This document shows, one piece after another, positions 37,201 through 44,606 of a stretch of DNA of 64,000 nucleotides. The notes below the pieces were generated by a model. That model searched no databases, was not told the DNA's origin, and saw only the letters and a program-made list of their open reading frames with translations. The stretch comes from Bacteroidia bacterium (GTDB taxonomy: Bacteria > Bacteroidota > Bacteroidia > Bacteroidales > GWA2-32-17). Position 1 is the first letter of the stretch. The number at the start of each line of letters is the position of its first letter. Location: the NCBI GenBank assembly GCA_016218155.1, contig JACREQ010000034.1, positions 80,363 through 144,362 of the forward strand, in the 5' to 3' direction. The translations under genes were made by a program, and so were the position numbers.

Positions 37201-38411
37201 TTGATACAACCATTGTTAATATATGGACTGTTTAAATTTAATGTATTTGTAACGGTATCCCATGCTGAAGGACGGTCAACTTCTATGCCGTTAAATTCAT
37301 AAGGATCCATATATGGACCTTCGAAAAAGTCGACACCGATTGCAGGTGGCTGTGTACCATAGTTAGCACCGTTTCCGTCACCATCCATTTCGTCACCATT
37401 ATATAAAATACCTAATCCTCTTTTAACATCACAAGCAATATAATCATCAGCAGCATCACCTAAGTCAGCATCTGTCCAAACTCCAAAATAACAATCCTGT
37501 AAAATATAACTTGATCGGTTAATCAGAGTATAGTTTCCAAAAGTCATATTGTTTAATTCATCATTTGTTGCGAAAGCAAAAGCCTGAGCTCTGATTTCCA
37601 TACCAATTGACGAACCATCAGTTTCTGTGTGAATATTACCACGGTCATTATATACCCACCATAAAGTTTTATCTCCATATAAGATATGTTCTCTTAAAGC
37701 TTGTGTTGCTGTACATTCAACTGATTTGTCAAGGTCAAACCATGGATAATCTCCATCCTCAATATTATAAAGACCATCATCATTTTTATCAAAGAAAGGA
37801 GCTAGATTATATTCATAATCAGGATCGGTATTTACTGCAGGCCAGTTTTGAATTACATCAGGTACAGAATAATTTGCAAACTGTGATTGTAATAAAGCCT
37901 GATCGTTTGCTTGTTTTGCATTCCAATAGCTTCTATATTCTGAAACTTCATCACGACTAACAATAAAATGTTTATCGTATTTTATACAAGATTCTGATGT
38001 AGTTGTTCCCTGTGCAGCACCAGTAGATTTAAGCGGACCGGTAAAATAATCCTGACCATCACGATATCTAGCACCGGCAACTCTAAGCTGTCCGTTAACG
38101 TCAGTACCACCAATCCAGATAGCACCAGCATATAAAGCCATTTTACCAGAGCCTTTAGGTATTTCATAACTTGCTAAGCGGGTTTGAAAATCCCACCACA
38201 TATCACCACCTGTGTATATTCTGGCTCTAACATTATTTAGGCTTAGCTCACTAACTGCTGATGGTGTAATACAACCGGCAGTTACAGATTTATCTTGATT
38301 TACAGAAACTCTTTTGCTATCGCCTATCCACTTTTTTGCAAACAATGGTTGAGCTACAACAGCAAAAAGTACTGCTATCGCAAAAATCTTCTTTATTTCC
38401 CTTGTTTTCAT
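34230..38411 (-). CDS. Large T9SS cargo protein with C-terminal sorting domain
   Basis: 1393 residues with a signal peptide (about 1-25, ending AQPLFA). The body is beta-rich, with many aromatic and Gly/Asn loops and EF-hand-like acidic loops (FDKNDDGLYNIEDGD near 210; GDEMDGDGNGAN near 345) that may bind calcium. No catalytic motif recognised. The last 90 residues (LIRVVPNPYYGYSSYET, CTISIYNVSGTLIRRF, LKNEYGITIASGVYIMHI) form a type A-like sorting domain, ending GALRPIDLNNF. Gene order TonB receptor, this protein, PorV (19- and 36-bp gaps) recurs in Bacteroidota and suggests a surface complex, possibly for nutrient capture. Function unknown. Confidence 0.8.
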   Translation of the reverse strand: MKTREIKKIFAIAVLFAVVAQPLFAKKWIGDSKRVSVNQDKSVTAGCITPSAVSELSLNNVRARIYTGGDMWWDFQTRLASYEIPKGSGKMALYAGAIWIGGTDVNGQLRVAGARYRDGQDYFTGPLKSTGAAQGTTTSESCIKYDKHFIVSRDEVSEYRSYWNAKQANDQALLQSQFANYSVPDVIQNWPAVNTDPDYEYNLAPFFDKNDDGLYNIEDGDYPWFDLDKSVECTATQALREHILYGDKTLWWVYNDRGNIHTETDGSSIGMEIRAQAFAFATNDELNNMTFGNYTLINRSSYILQDCYFGVWTDADLGDAADDYIACDVKRGLGILYNGDEMDGDGNGANYGTQPPAIGVDFFEGPYMDPYEFNGIEVDRPSAWDTVTNTLNLNSPYINNGCINGINFGDGVPGNERWGMRRFMYFQNDGSTLSDPSTAVEYYRFLTGYWKDGVRMTYGGTGYSTGAGTPADFAYPENTDPSGWGTGGNPQTPWTIEGNSVKDYRFVHSAGPFTLQPGAANDITTGMVWARATSGGRKASIIEVKRADDKAQRLFDNCFKLIDGPVAPILEIIELDREFIFHIKNVKGTNNYVNVPEDYIEKDPFVVCPTNLPGCDPYYTFQGYQVYQLKDESSSVTDIENPDKARLVFQCDKKDTISRIINYEYDSQIGASVPKLKVEGANVGIQHSFTLTNDAFAIGDKRLVNHKTYYYVAIAYGYNNYQTYNPTDPNALEGQKKPYLPSRSGIKTYTVIPHITSPANNGTILNSDFGDGPKIIQIEGLGNGNNEIKLTQKTIDKIMAGSPWRADSVEYENGYGPIKVKVIDPLNVPDKSFGLKFIPDSSTVAIGTSGYYITKAKWKVYPIPASATDTVFSDSKIEYLNEQIIPKWGISITINQVPWPAKKDPASYQNGYISSSVVWADPLKKWIDFVQDVDGCGFPNWIRSGTSVVTDQPPCNDVNSSSAGDDQQFYEKVIDGTWAPYIFGMEDKIGSTTYDPQYTGVAFSTLHTTMSTVTRRLSSVKIVITKDKSKWTRCPVIETCDYDLATNVYNAGLNEGNQYKYNMRKHASVDKNGSSTNITTTSDSLTNPNYSNYIGGRGMGWFPGYAIDVQNGERLNMVFGEDSRYPGENGRDMMWNPTNNYASELYMQTGGLAGDFYLGGKHFIYVFGHNEAGSDTMPRYDGGLNLYKKFITITGNAGNTKRNLWWNAMWVSIPVLSGNSQMQTNPTDPYYFIKCDVEFNINIANPYIKATGNFKRDPALVENKDLPYYQFSLKDLVPSVNDEETAKNSLELIRVVPNPYYGYSSYETSQLDYKVKLTNLPQVCTISIYNVSGTLIRRFKKDSPLSYQDWDLKNEYGITIASGVYIMHIDAPGLGEKIVKWFGALRPIDLNNF

Positions 38412-38430
38412 ATCTTTTAATTTTCTTTTT

Positions 38431-41400
38431 TTAGAAACTTAGTTGAATACCCAAATGAATTGTTCTAGCAAATGAGTAATTATAAGGACTATTAATATAC
38501 ATTGTACGATAATCTCTATATGCTTGAGGATCATTTTGAGCATTAATTGAAGATTGATTTAAAGCATTGTTTAAATAACCATCATCGTCAGCATTACCTG
38601 TTGTTTCATAAACATTAATAATTTCTTTTGTATTAAGTAAATTATTTATTTCTACATAAACATTTAGACCTGCTGTTTTTTTATTATCGCCTTCACCTTT
38701 ACCATAATTTAATTCAAAGTCCCTGTCAATTCTCATATTGATTGTAAAACGGGAAGGTTTACGTGAACCATTAATAGATCCAATTAAATTGCCATTATTA
38801 AGATCTTTTTTATTGTATGGGGAACCTGTACCATAGTTAAATGTAAAGTTTGCTCCTGTATTTTGTAAGATGTCTTTTCCAGCAACTTTTGGTCCGGTAT
38901 ATGCTCTTCCACTTGCATAACGATAATCTAAGTTACCGGTAATAGCATGACGTTGGTCAAAATCAAGAGGAATGGTAGCTCTTAAATTTGGCTGACCGGT
39001 TTGAATAAGTGCTTTACTAGTTTCAGCATTAGAACCGGTTCCGTTTGCAAATTGTAAGGTATAACTTAATCTGAATGTAATATTTCCGGTTCTTCTTAAG
39101 TCATAAGCTAATGTTAATCCTTTTACTGTTCCAAAGTCAATATTTGTATAAGTCATATATTTAAATGGATATGCACCATAAATATATTGTACCTGAACCA
39201 TATCTCTCATTTCGCGATAGAAAGTAGAGAATTTAATAGATGAGGTATTATTTAATTTTTGTTGGAAACCAAGTTCGTAGTCAATAGTTTTTTCTGTTTT
39301 TAAATCAGGGTTATTGATAGCATCTGTTTGTTTCTGAATATAATAATATTGAAGTGGGTTCATGCGAACATTACTACTTGGTCTTTTTGTTAGCACATCA
39401 TAATGTGCGAAAAACAATGCTACGTCAGATACAGGAAAAGAGAATGCAATACGTGGCATAACATTAATTTGAGGCTCATAATCTTTAAAAGCATTTACGC
39501 TTAATTCTTCACCCGGGTTAACTAAAACTGGATGCATTGAGCTATTATCTTCAATTGCTTTTGGGTCATTAATTTGTGTTCCGTTAGCATCATACCATTT
39601 TGCATCTGTAGGACTAAATCCTTCGCGGTAACCTTTTATTTGAGTACCTGGTGCATTGGTATAAACAACTGCATCTGATGAAAGGTTATTTGGATGTGCA
39701 CCACTTGGATTTAACGATCCGGAAACTTCACCTAATTTTTTAGTTTCATAAAATGAATAAGGATCTTTTAATACCATTTGATTGGCATCAAAACGGTCAA
39801 CTCTTAAACCAACGTTAAAAACTAAATCATTAAAAGCAAATTTATCCTGAATGTAAGCAGCTCCATAAATTGGTTGAAATGATGGAATTTCACGTTTAAA
39901 TCTGCCGTTTTCATCTTTTGCAGTTAAAAAATCGTTAAAGCTTGGTTTGGTTGTTAATCTGTTTCCATGATGATCGTAACCATAATATGAAACCTGTTGG
40001 TTATCTAACAACTCAGGTGCTGAAAAGAAATCAATAGAGAAAATAGATGGATCGTATGAATCGAAGTCTATCCAGTTAGTTCCGTCAACAGGCATTCCTA
40101 GAGCTTCTCTTAATTTCTGGTCAAACTGTGTTTGAGCTTCGGCATTATACATTCTGTCATACCATATAGTATCCTGAAATTGCAGATTTGCATCATATAC
40201 TAAATGCCTGTTATTTGTATCAAGTTCCTGAATATGGAAGTTAGTATATTTGCGTCCATAATCCCATAATCCCATTGGGTTTACACCAAAATATCTGTCA
40301 TCACGTTGTTCAAACTCAAATCCTAATGAAATTTCATGATCCTTAATATCGGCAGATCCCGAAGCAGATAATCTGAATTGTGAATTATCAATTTTATAAA
40401 ATGTATTATAAGGCGTACCTGGACTATTATAAAAACTATAAACAGGGTTTGGAGATTCTCCGTTTAGTAAACCACCACCGGCCTGAACTCTTTCTTTATT
40501 CTGATACCAAAAACTATTTGCAGGATAAAGACTATAATAAGAACTTGTATAACTTGCTAAATCAGGATTTACATCAGAAGCTTCAAATGCATAGTTTAAA
40601 TCTCTGAATCCGTCATGCTCATATACTCCAGATGCAAAGCCAGGTAAGTCATAAGTATAACGATAAGATCTTTCCTGAGTAGTGGTAAATTTTCCAACAT
40701 AACCGTATTTAAATAAATCTTCTTTGTTTTCTCTATCCTGAACAGTCTGATTAAATTTTTGATAATCCACTTGTATCTGATAATAAGCATTTTTAATTAA
40801 TGCAGTTGCATTATCTTTATCATTTTCGCTCTGAAATTTCTGAGTTAAACGGGCATATCCGCGTACTGTTCTGTTAATAGCCTCGCCATTATTTTTTGAA
40901 TTAAATAATGTGTTAGAATAATTAAAATCTCTGAATTTATTATAATCGAATGTACCACCAAAAGTAAGGTTAATATTACGTGATGGTTTAACATCAATTT
41001 TAGCAGTAACCATCATTTCAGTTGCTTCAGCATCATCTCTGGCTTTAACATTTTGAAAATTATCTGCTGAAAGAAATTCGCTATTTAGTATAGTCCCAAT
41101 TCCAGCAGCATTTGTACGATAGGGGTTTGAAAGCAATTCATCGGTTACGCCGTCATTTGCTTTCCACCAGCCGATAGCTGAAGGCTGGTTATCTTTTTCG
41201 TAGTTAAAACTCGCAGAAATAAAGAAACCTGCAATAACATTTTTCTTAACTTTAGTAGAATCGTACTTATCAACTGTTTTCTTTGAAAAAAGCGGACCTG
41301 TTACCATTAACTCAGCTAAGTTATAATCATAAGCATCTAAAAAGTGAGAAGTTACTAATTCAACTCCACCAAATATTTCGCGAGATGGTTCTTTAGTTGT

Positions 41401-42072
41401 AACGCTGATAATACCACCAGTAACGTCACCATATTTTGCAGGCACACCACCGGTGATAACCTCAACCTGTGATGTTGCTGATTTAGGCATACTTCTACTT
41501 GCACCTCCAGAAACTTTTACACCGTCAATATAATATACGGTAGCTTCTGAACGGGAACCACGAATACTTCCTACTTCGCCACGCTCGGAGTAAACACCAC
41601 CAACTGTTGTAGCAACAGCTTCGGCACTTCTTCCAGGCATTTTTGAAATTTCTTCAGAAGTTACCGCACCTCCGGTTGAGGTTTGGTCCTTGCTTATAAG
41701 TGGCACCTTATATTCTTTTACTTCAACCTCGTTCAATTGCTGAACAGATGATGTAATCTTAAAGTCCTGGAAAGTAATTTTTCCGGCCATAATTTTTAAA
41801 CCTTTATACTGCAATGGATGATAACCCACATAAGATGCCTTAACATCATATGTTCCAGCCGGTATAGGCTTAATTACAAACTTGCCGTCAAAGTCGGTCA
41901 TACCTCCGGTAATTATTTGTCCGTTTGACTCAACACTTACGTTAGCAAATGCAATAGCCTCGCCATTGCCTGCATCAAGAACTCTTCCTTGTAATGTTCC
42001 AGATTGTGCAAAAACATTTGAAGAAATGATAGCAGCAGCTAAAACGAATAAAATCTTTCGCAACATAATCAT
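38431..42072 (-). CDS. TonB-dependent receptor with carboxypeptidase-like N-terminal domain
   Basis: 1213 residues. Signal peptide about 1-22 (ending SNVFAQ), a carboxypeptidase-regulatory-like domain 25-110 (SGTLQGRVLDAGNGEAIAFA, GTYDVKASYVGY), a plug domain about 115-235 (RSAEAVATTVGGVYSERGEV, YYIDGVKVSG, TGGVPAKYGDVTGGIISVTT) and a long 22-strand barrel ending in HLGIQLSF. Extra barrel loops near 540-700 suggest large external ligands. An ATG two codons later (42066) is an alternative start. First gene of the operon with the T9SS cargo and PorV, preceded by over 400 bp without genes. No SusD partner follows, so it is not a standard SusCD pair. Substrate unknown. Confidence 0.9.
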   Translation of the reverse strand: MIMLRKILFVLAAAIISSNVFAQSGTLQGRVLDAGNGEAIAFANVSVESNGQIITGGMTDFDGKFVIKPIPAGTYDVKASYVGYHPLQYKGLKIMAGKITFQDFKITSSVQQLNEVEVKEYKVPLISKDQTSTGGAVTSEEISKMPGRSAEAVATTVGGVYSERGEVGSIRGSRSEATVYYIDGVKVSGGASRSMPKSATSQVEVITGGVPAKYGDVTGGIISVTTKEPSREIFGGVELVTSHFLDAYDYNLAELMVTGPLFSKKTVDKYDSTKVKKNVIAGFFISASFNYEKDNQPSAIGWWKANDGVTDELLSNPYRTNAAGIGTILNSEFLSADNFQNVKARDDAEATEMMVTAKIDVKPSRNINLTFGGTFDYNKFRDFNYSNTLFNSKNNGEAINRTVRGYARLTQKFQSENDKDNATALIKNAYYQIQVDYQKFNQTVQDRENKEDLFKYGYVGKFTTTQERSYRYTYDLPGFASGVYEHDGFRDLNYAFEASDVNPDLASYTSSYYSLYPANSFWYQNKERVQAGGGLLNGESPNPVYSFYNSPGTPYNTFYKIDNSQFRLSASGSADIKDHEISLGFEFEQRDDRYFGVNPMGLWDYGRKYTNFHIQELDTNNRHLVYDANLQFQDTIWYDRMYNAEAQTQFDQKLREALGMPVDGTNWIDFDSYDPSIFSIDFFSAPELLDNQQVSYYGYDHHGNRLTTKPSFNDFLTAKDENGRFKREIPSFQPIYGAAYIQDKFAFNDLVFNVGLRVDRFDANQMVLKDPYSFYETKKLGEVSGSLNPSGAHPNNLSSDAVVYTNAPGTQIKGYREGFSPTDAKWYDANGTQINDPKAIEDNSSMHPVLVNPGEELSVNAFKDYEPQINVMPRIAFSFPVSDVALFFAHYDVLTKRPSSNVRMNPLQYYYIQKQTDAINNPDLKTEKTIDYELGFQQKLNNTSSIKFSTFYREMRDMVQVQYIYGAYPFKYMTYTNIDFGTVKGLTLAYDLRRTGNITFRLSYTLQFANGTGSNAETSKALIQTGQPNLRATIPLDFDQRHAITGNLDYRYASGRAYTGPKVAGKDILQNTGANFTFNYGTGSPYNKKDLNNGNLIGSINGSRKPSRFTINMRIDRDFELNYGKGEGDNKKTAGLNVYVEINNLLNTKEIINVYETTGNADDDGYLNNALNQSSINAQNDPQAYRDYRTMYINSPYNYSFARTIHLGIQLSF

Positions 42073-42479
42073 TTGATTATAATTTCGTTAATAACATAAA
42101 ATTTTTATACTTAACACTTTTTAACAGAATCGTAAATATAAATAATGAATTGGAAAAAAAAACATACTTTTTTAATATTAGCAAAAAATCTCTCACTGTA
42201 TTTGTCTTTTTGATTCAAGTCATGTAATTTATTTAATCTTCTAACTCATTAAAACGGTTGATAAAACAATTTAAAATCGAACTCTTATTTGAAAACATTA
42301 TAAATAACTTTAAGAATAATTATACCAAAACATGTTTATAAAACATAAAATATTTTGGCTGGTATAAAATTACAATCTGAGAAGTTAAAAAACTATAATG
42401 AACTTCTTAACAAAACAACTAAATATCCTAACAACGTGTATTGTCTGTTGAACTGCAAATTCGTTAAAATTAATTTTTG
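42073..42479. other. Intergenic region upstream of the TonB receptor operon
   Basis: About 400 AT-rich bases with no credible gene. The only structure noticed is ATGTTTATAAAACAT (42332-42346), an imperfect inverted repeat. No consensus -7 box was found in the right place, so the operon promoter may be activator-dependent. Confidence 0.55.
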
Positions 42480-42938
42480 TTAATCAGAATTAGCCTTCTT
42501 TTTCCATGGCCAACGAATTTTTGTGTCTGAAAGCTTAGGAAGTTTAATTTTCTTTCTCGAAAGCCGTTTAATTTTTGTTTCGGTATGTTTATTATGGTTG
42601 TGTCTTTCGGCAATTCTAAGATTTTTTTTCATTCGCCTGACAACCTTCTTGTTGGTGCCTTTTTCTTTTGGGTTATCAACCCTTTTCCAGTATTTTTTCT
42701 GGTTCTTTTTTTCGTTTCTGGTTGATTTTTTTAAGTCTTTTTGTTTTTTTCTTTCGGCTTCTTTTGCCGGATTTTTCTTAAAAACTGTTTTAATATGAAA
42801 ATTCCATGCAAATTTGTTCTGAGGAGGTCTGTCAACAGAATATGGTTGTGCAATTATTCCGTTTGACCCGAATACAATCAATACAAGGGTAATAAAAATA
42901 ATAACTGAAAATTTATTTATCTTTGTATCAGAATTCAT
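42480..42938 (-). CDS. Small basic secreted protein, unknown function
   Basis: 152 residues from the ATG at 42938 (an upstream in-frame ATG at 43019 would overlap the divergent gene and lacks a signal). Residues 1-32 form a signal anchor (INKFSVIIFITLVLIVFGSN, then GIIAQPYSV). The mature part is extremely lysine/arginine-rich (KKNPAKEAERKKQKDLKKST; RKKIKLPKL), with a predicted helical charged stretch and almost no hydrophobic core. It may bind nucleic acid, peptidoglycan or lipopolysaccharide, but nothing proves it. The start lies 10 bases from the divergent lipoprotein start. Confidence 0.6.
   Translation of the reverse strand: MNSDTKINKFSVIIFITLVLIVFGSNGIIAQPYSVDRPPQNKFAWNFHIKTVFKKNPAKEAERKKQKDLKKSTRNEKKNQKKYWKRVDNPKEKGTNKKVVRRMKKNLRIAERHNHNKHTETKIKRLSRKKIKLPKLSDTKIRWPWKKKANSD
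42918..42925 (+). promoter_or_regulatory. -7 element for the Rieske-like lipoprotein gene
   Basis: TATCTTTG, full match to the -7 consensus, inside the coding start of the divergent basic-protein gene; predicted start about 42933, 16 bases before the ATG. No clear -33 box. Confidence 0.45.
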
Positions 42939-42948
42939 TTTACATAAA

Positions 42949-43380
42949 ATGCGCTTTTCAAAAATACATATTTTTTTATTTATAATACTGCTAATTACAT
43001 TATCGGATAGTTGTCGCAAAAAAGAAGATCTTGTGCCAAATGTGTATGTAAATTTTACGATTTTTTTAAGCGATCCGGAATTTAGTACTCTTCAAACAAT
43101 TGGAAACAATGTTTTTGTAACCGGTGGAGTTTGTGGAATTGTTATTTACAGGCTTTCTCAGACAGATTTTTCGGCATATGACCGCTGTTGCACTTATAAA
43201 CCTTCTGATAGGTGTGCTGTACTGCCTGATACTTCAAATACACTGTTTCTGAAATGTCCATGTTGCGGGTCAAAGTTCTCTTTATTAGATGGCTCTGTAC
43301 AGTCAGGTGATGCTGAACGTCCTTTAACTTTATATCAGGTAACTTATGATGGAAACAATACAATACGTGTTTCCAATTAA
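42949..43380 (+). CDS. Rieske-like lipoprotein with altered cluster ligands
   Basis: 143 residues with a lipoprotein-like signal (ITLSDSCRKKED, cysteine 22). The last 70 residues follow a Rieske ferredoxin pattern: YDRCCTYKP at 78-85 in place of CTHxG, and CPCCGSKFSLLDGSV at 103-117 in place of CPCHGSxF, then GDAERPL. So the two histidine ligands are replaced, by tyrosine (Y83, with C80 beside it) and by cysteine (C106). Similar lipoproteins with a DRHCTY motif occur in Bacteroidota. It likely does not bind a normal Rieske [2Fe-2S] cluster; a different Fe-S or metal site, or a purely structural role, is possible. Its last 4 bases overlap the convergent acyltransferase gene. Confidence 0.7.
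   Translation: MRFSKIHIFLFIILLITLSDSCRKKEDLVPNVYVNFTIFLSDPEFSTLQTIGNNVFVTGGVCGIVIYRLSQTDFSAYDRCCTYKPSDRCAVLPDTSNTLFLKCPCCGSKFSLLDGSVQSGDAERPLTLYQVTYDGNNTIRVSN
42959..42966 (-). promoter_or_regulatory. -7 element for the small basic protein gene
   Basis: Minus strand TATTTTTG, full match to the -7 consensus, inside the start of the lipoprotein gene; predicted start about 42951, 13 nt before the ATG at 42938. Confidence 0.4.
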
Positions 43381-44507
43381 ACCTGAGAGATTTTTTCGAG
43401 ATTAATAATCGGGTTAGCGTAAAGATTCAGAAATATTTTTTCGATTTCAGTTTTATCTCCACTAATTTTTGAAACAGTGTTAACCTTATAGTTTGTAAAA
43501 TCTGATTTTTCTTTTTCGGAATACTTCTCAGAATATTTATTTGTTTTTAAAGTCATGTCGTAAGCAATATAATTTGCTGGCCAGAACTTAAAATTTTTAT
43601 AAATTATATTATCAATAACTGAGCTTAGTTCTTTTGCTGTTTCTGCTGAAGGGAGTGAATCCGGAATATTATCATTTATTACTTTACCAAAAGCAAGATG
43701 AATTCTACCTTTATTTTGTGTAAGACCTTTTAAAATGCTGGATATATCTTCGCCTGGTTTTTTCTCATATTTCTGATATGAAGAAATATAAAGTTCATTT
43801 ACCTTTTCTAGGCAACATGGTTCAATTTCATATGAAACAGTAACCGGAACAATATTTAATTCGCTAAAATTTTCTTTTATTGATTTTGTTCCACTCATAT
43901 TCAGCATTTTCAATAATGCTATTTCAGTTTTGTCGTCACCGTTTTTTGTTCGTCCATTTCTTTGAGCTATCCAAACAGATGCTTTTTTCTCAGTAATTGT
44001 ATGTCTGATATATGCAGATAGAATTTTAGAATTTGTTAAAAATTCTCTGGGGTTTCCACCTCTGTTAACTTTAAACATTCGGTTTGCTTTGCCAAAATCT
44101 ACAATAAGGGGAAAGCTCATTAAATTACTGCCAAATGTTATTTCTGTAGTTGGAAAATTGTTGAAATTTAAAACTGCCTGTAACATTGCAGAATCTAAAA
44201 TAATATCCCTGTGATTTGCAATAAATAAATATGGCATATCTGGAGATAAATTTTCTAAGCCACTTGTAGTGAAAGATGTTGATGTTTTTTCAACAACACC
44301 AAATACAAGATTACGCATAAATTTGGATTGCAAATCTGCAGCTGTATCAATACTGTTTAAAAGTGAGATAATTTTAGGGTGCTCACTTTCAGGGTATAAA
44401 AACTGAAGTACAGATTTAAACTGAGGATAATTTGTTAGCCTGTTTAATGCAGCATTAATCTCATTATCGTTATATGGTCTAATATCTTCGAATTCAGGAA
44501 TGAACAT
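43377..44507 (-). CDS. PlsC-like glycerol/lysophospholipid acyltransferase
   Basis: 376 residues, no obvious membrane anchor. The acyltransferase block is seen at about 90-260: PYLFIANHRDIILDSAML (catalytic NHRD, but with five residues between His and the second Asp rather than the usual HX4D), MFKVNRGGN, SVWIAQRNGRTKNGDD (replacing FPEGTRS) and IVPVTVSYEIEPCC. It would transfer an acyl group from acyl-ACP/CoA to a glycerol- or amino-type acceptor. A CAAATATA (-7 TATATTTG on the minus strand, 44531-44538) lies just upstream, so it can be transcribed separately, although it follows the C45 gene of the pigment operon by 100 bp. Substrate unknown; it may acylate the pigment or act in phospholipid synthesis. 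Confidence 0.72.
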   Translation of the reverse strand: MFIPEFEDIRPYNDNEINAALNRLTNYPQFKSVLQFLYPESEHPKIISLLNSIDTAADLQSKFMRNLVFGVVEKTSTSFTTSGLENLSPDMPYLFIANHRDIILDSAMLQAVLNFNNFPTTEITFGSNLMSFPLIVDFGKANRMFKVNRGGNPREFLTNSKILSAYIRHTITEKKASVWIAQRNGRTKNGDDKTEIALLKMLNMSGTKSIKENFSELNIVPVTVSYEIEPCCLEKVNELYISSYQKYEKKPGEDISSILKGLTQNKGRIHLAFGKVINDNIPDSLPSAETAKELSSVIDNIIYKNFKFWPANYIAYDMTLKTNKYSEKYSEKEKSDFTNYKVNTVSKISGDKTEIEKIFLNLYANPIINLEKISQV

Positions 44508-44530
44508 TTTTGCTTTTTATTATTATGCCG

Positions 44531-44538
44531 CAAATATA
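44531..44538 (-). promoter_or_regulatory. Candidate -7 element for the acyltransferase gene
   Basis: Minus strand TATATTTG, full -7 match, about 24 bases before the ATG at 44507. No good -33 box found. Confidence 0.35.
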
Positions 44539-44606
44539 TAAATTACAGATTAAAAAAGAACTGTTAAACTTCATTATAGAATTTTTGAAAAACCTGAAAG
44601 AATAAT

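Noticed and set aside
42332..42346. Rho-independent terminator upstream of the TonB operon
   Set aside because: The stem is AT-only and lacks a T tract; a protein-binding dyad or chance is more likely.
42939..43019. Upstream start of the small basic protein
   Set aside because: It overlaps the divergent lipoprotein start and removes the signal peptide from the N-terminus.
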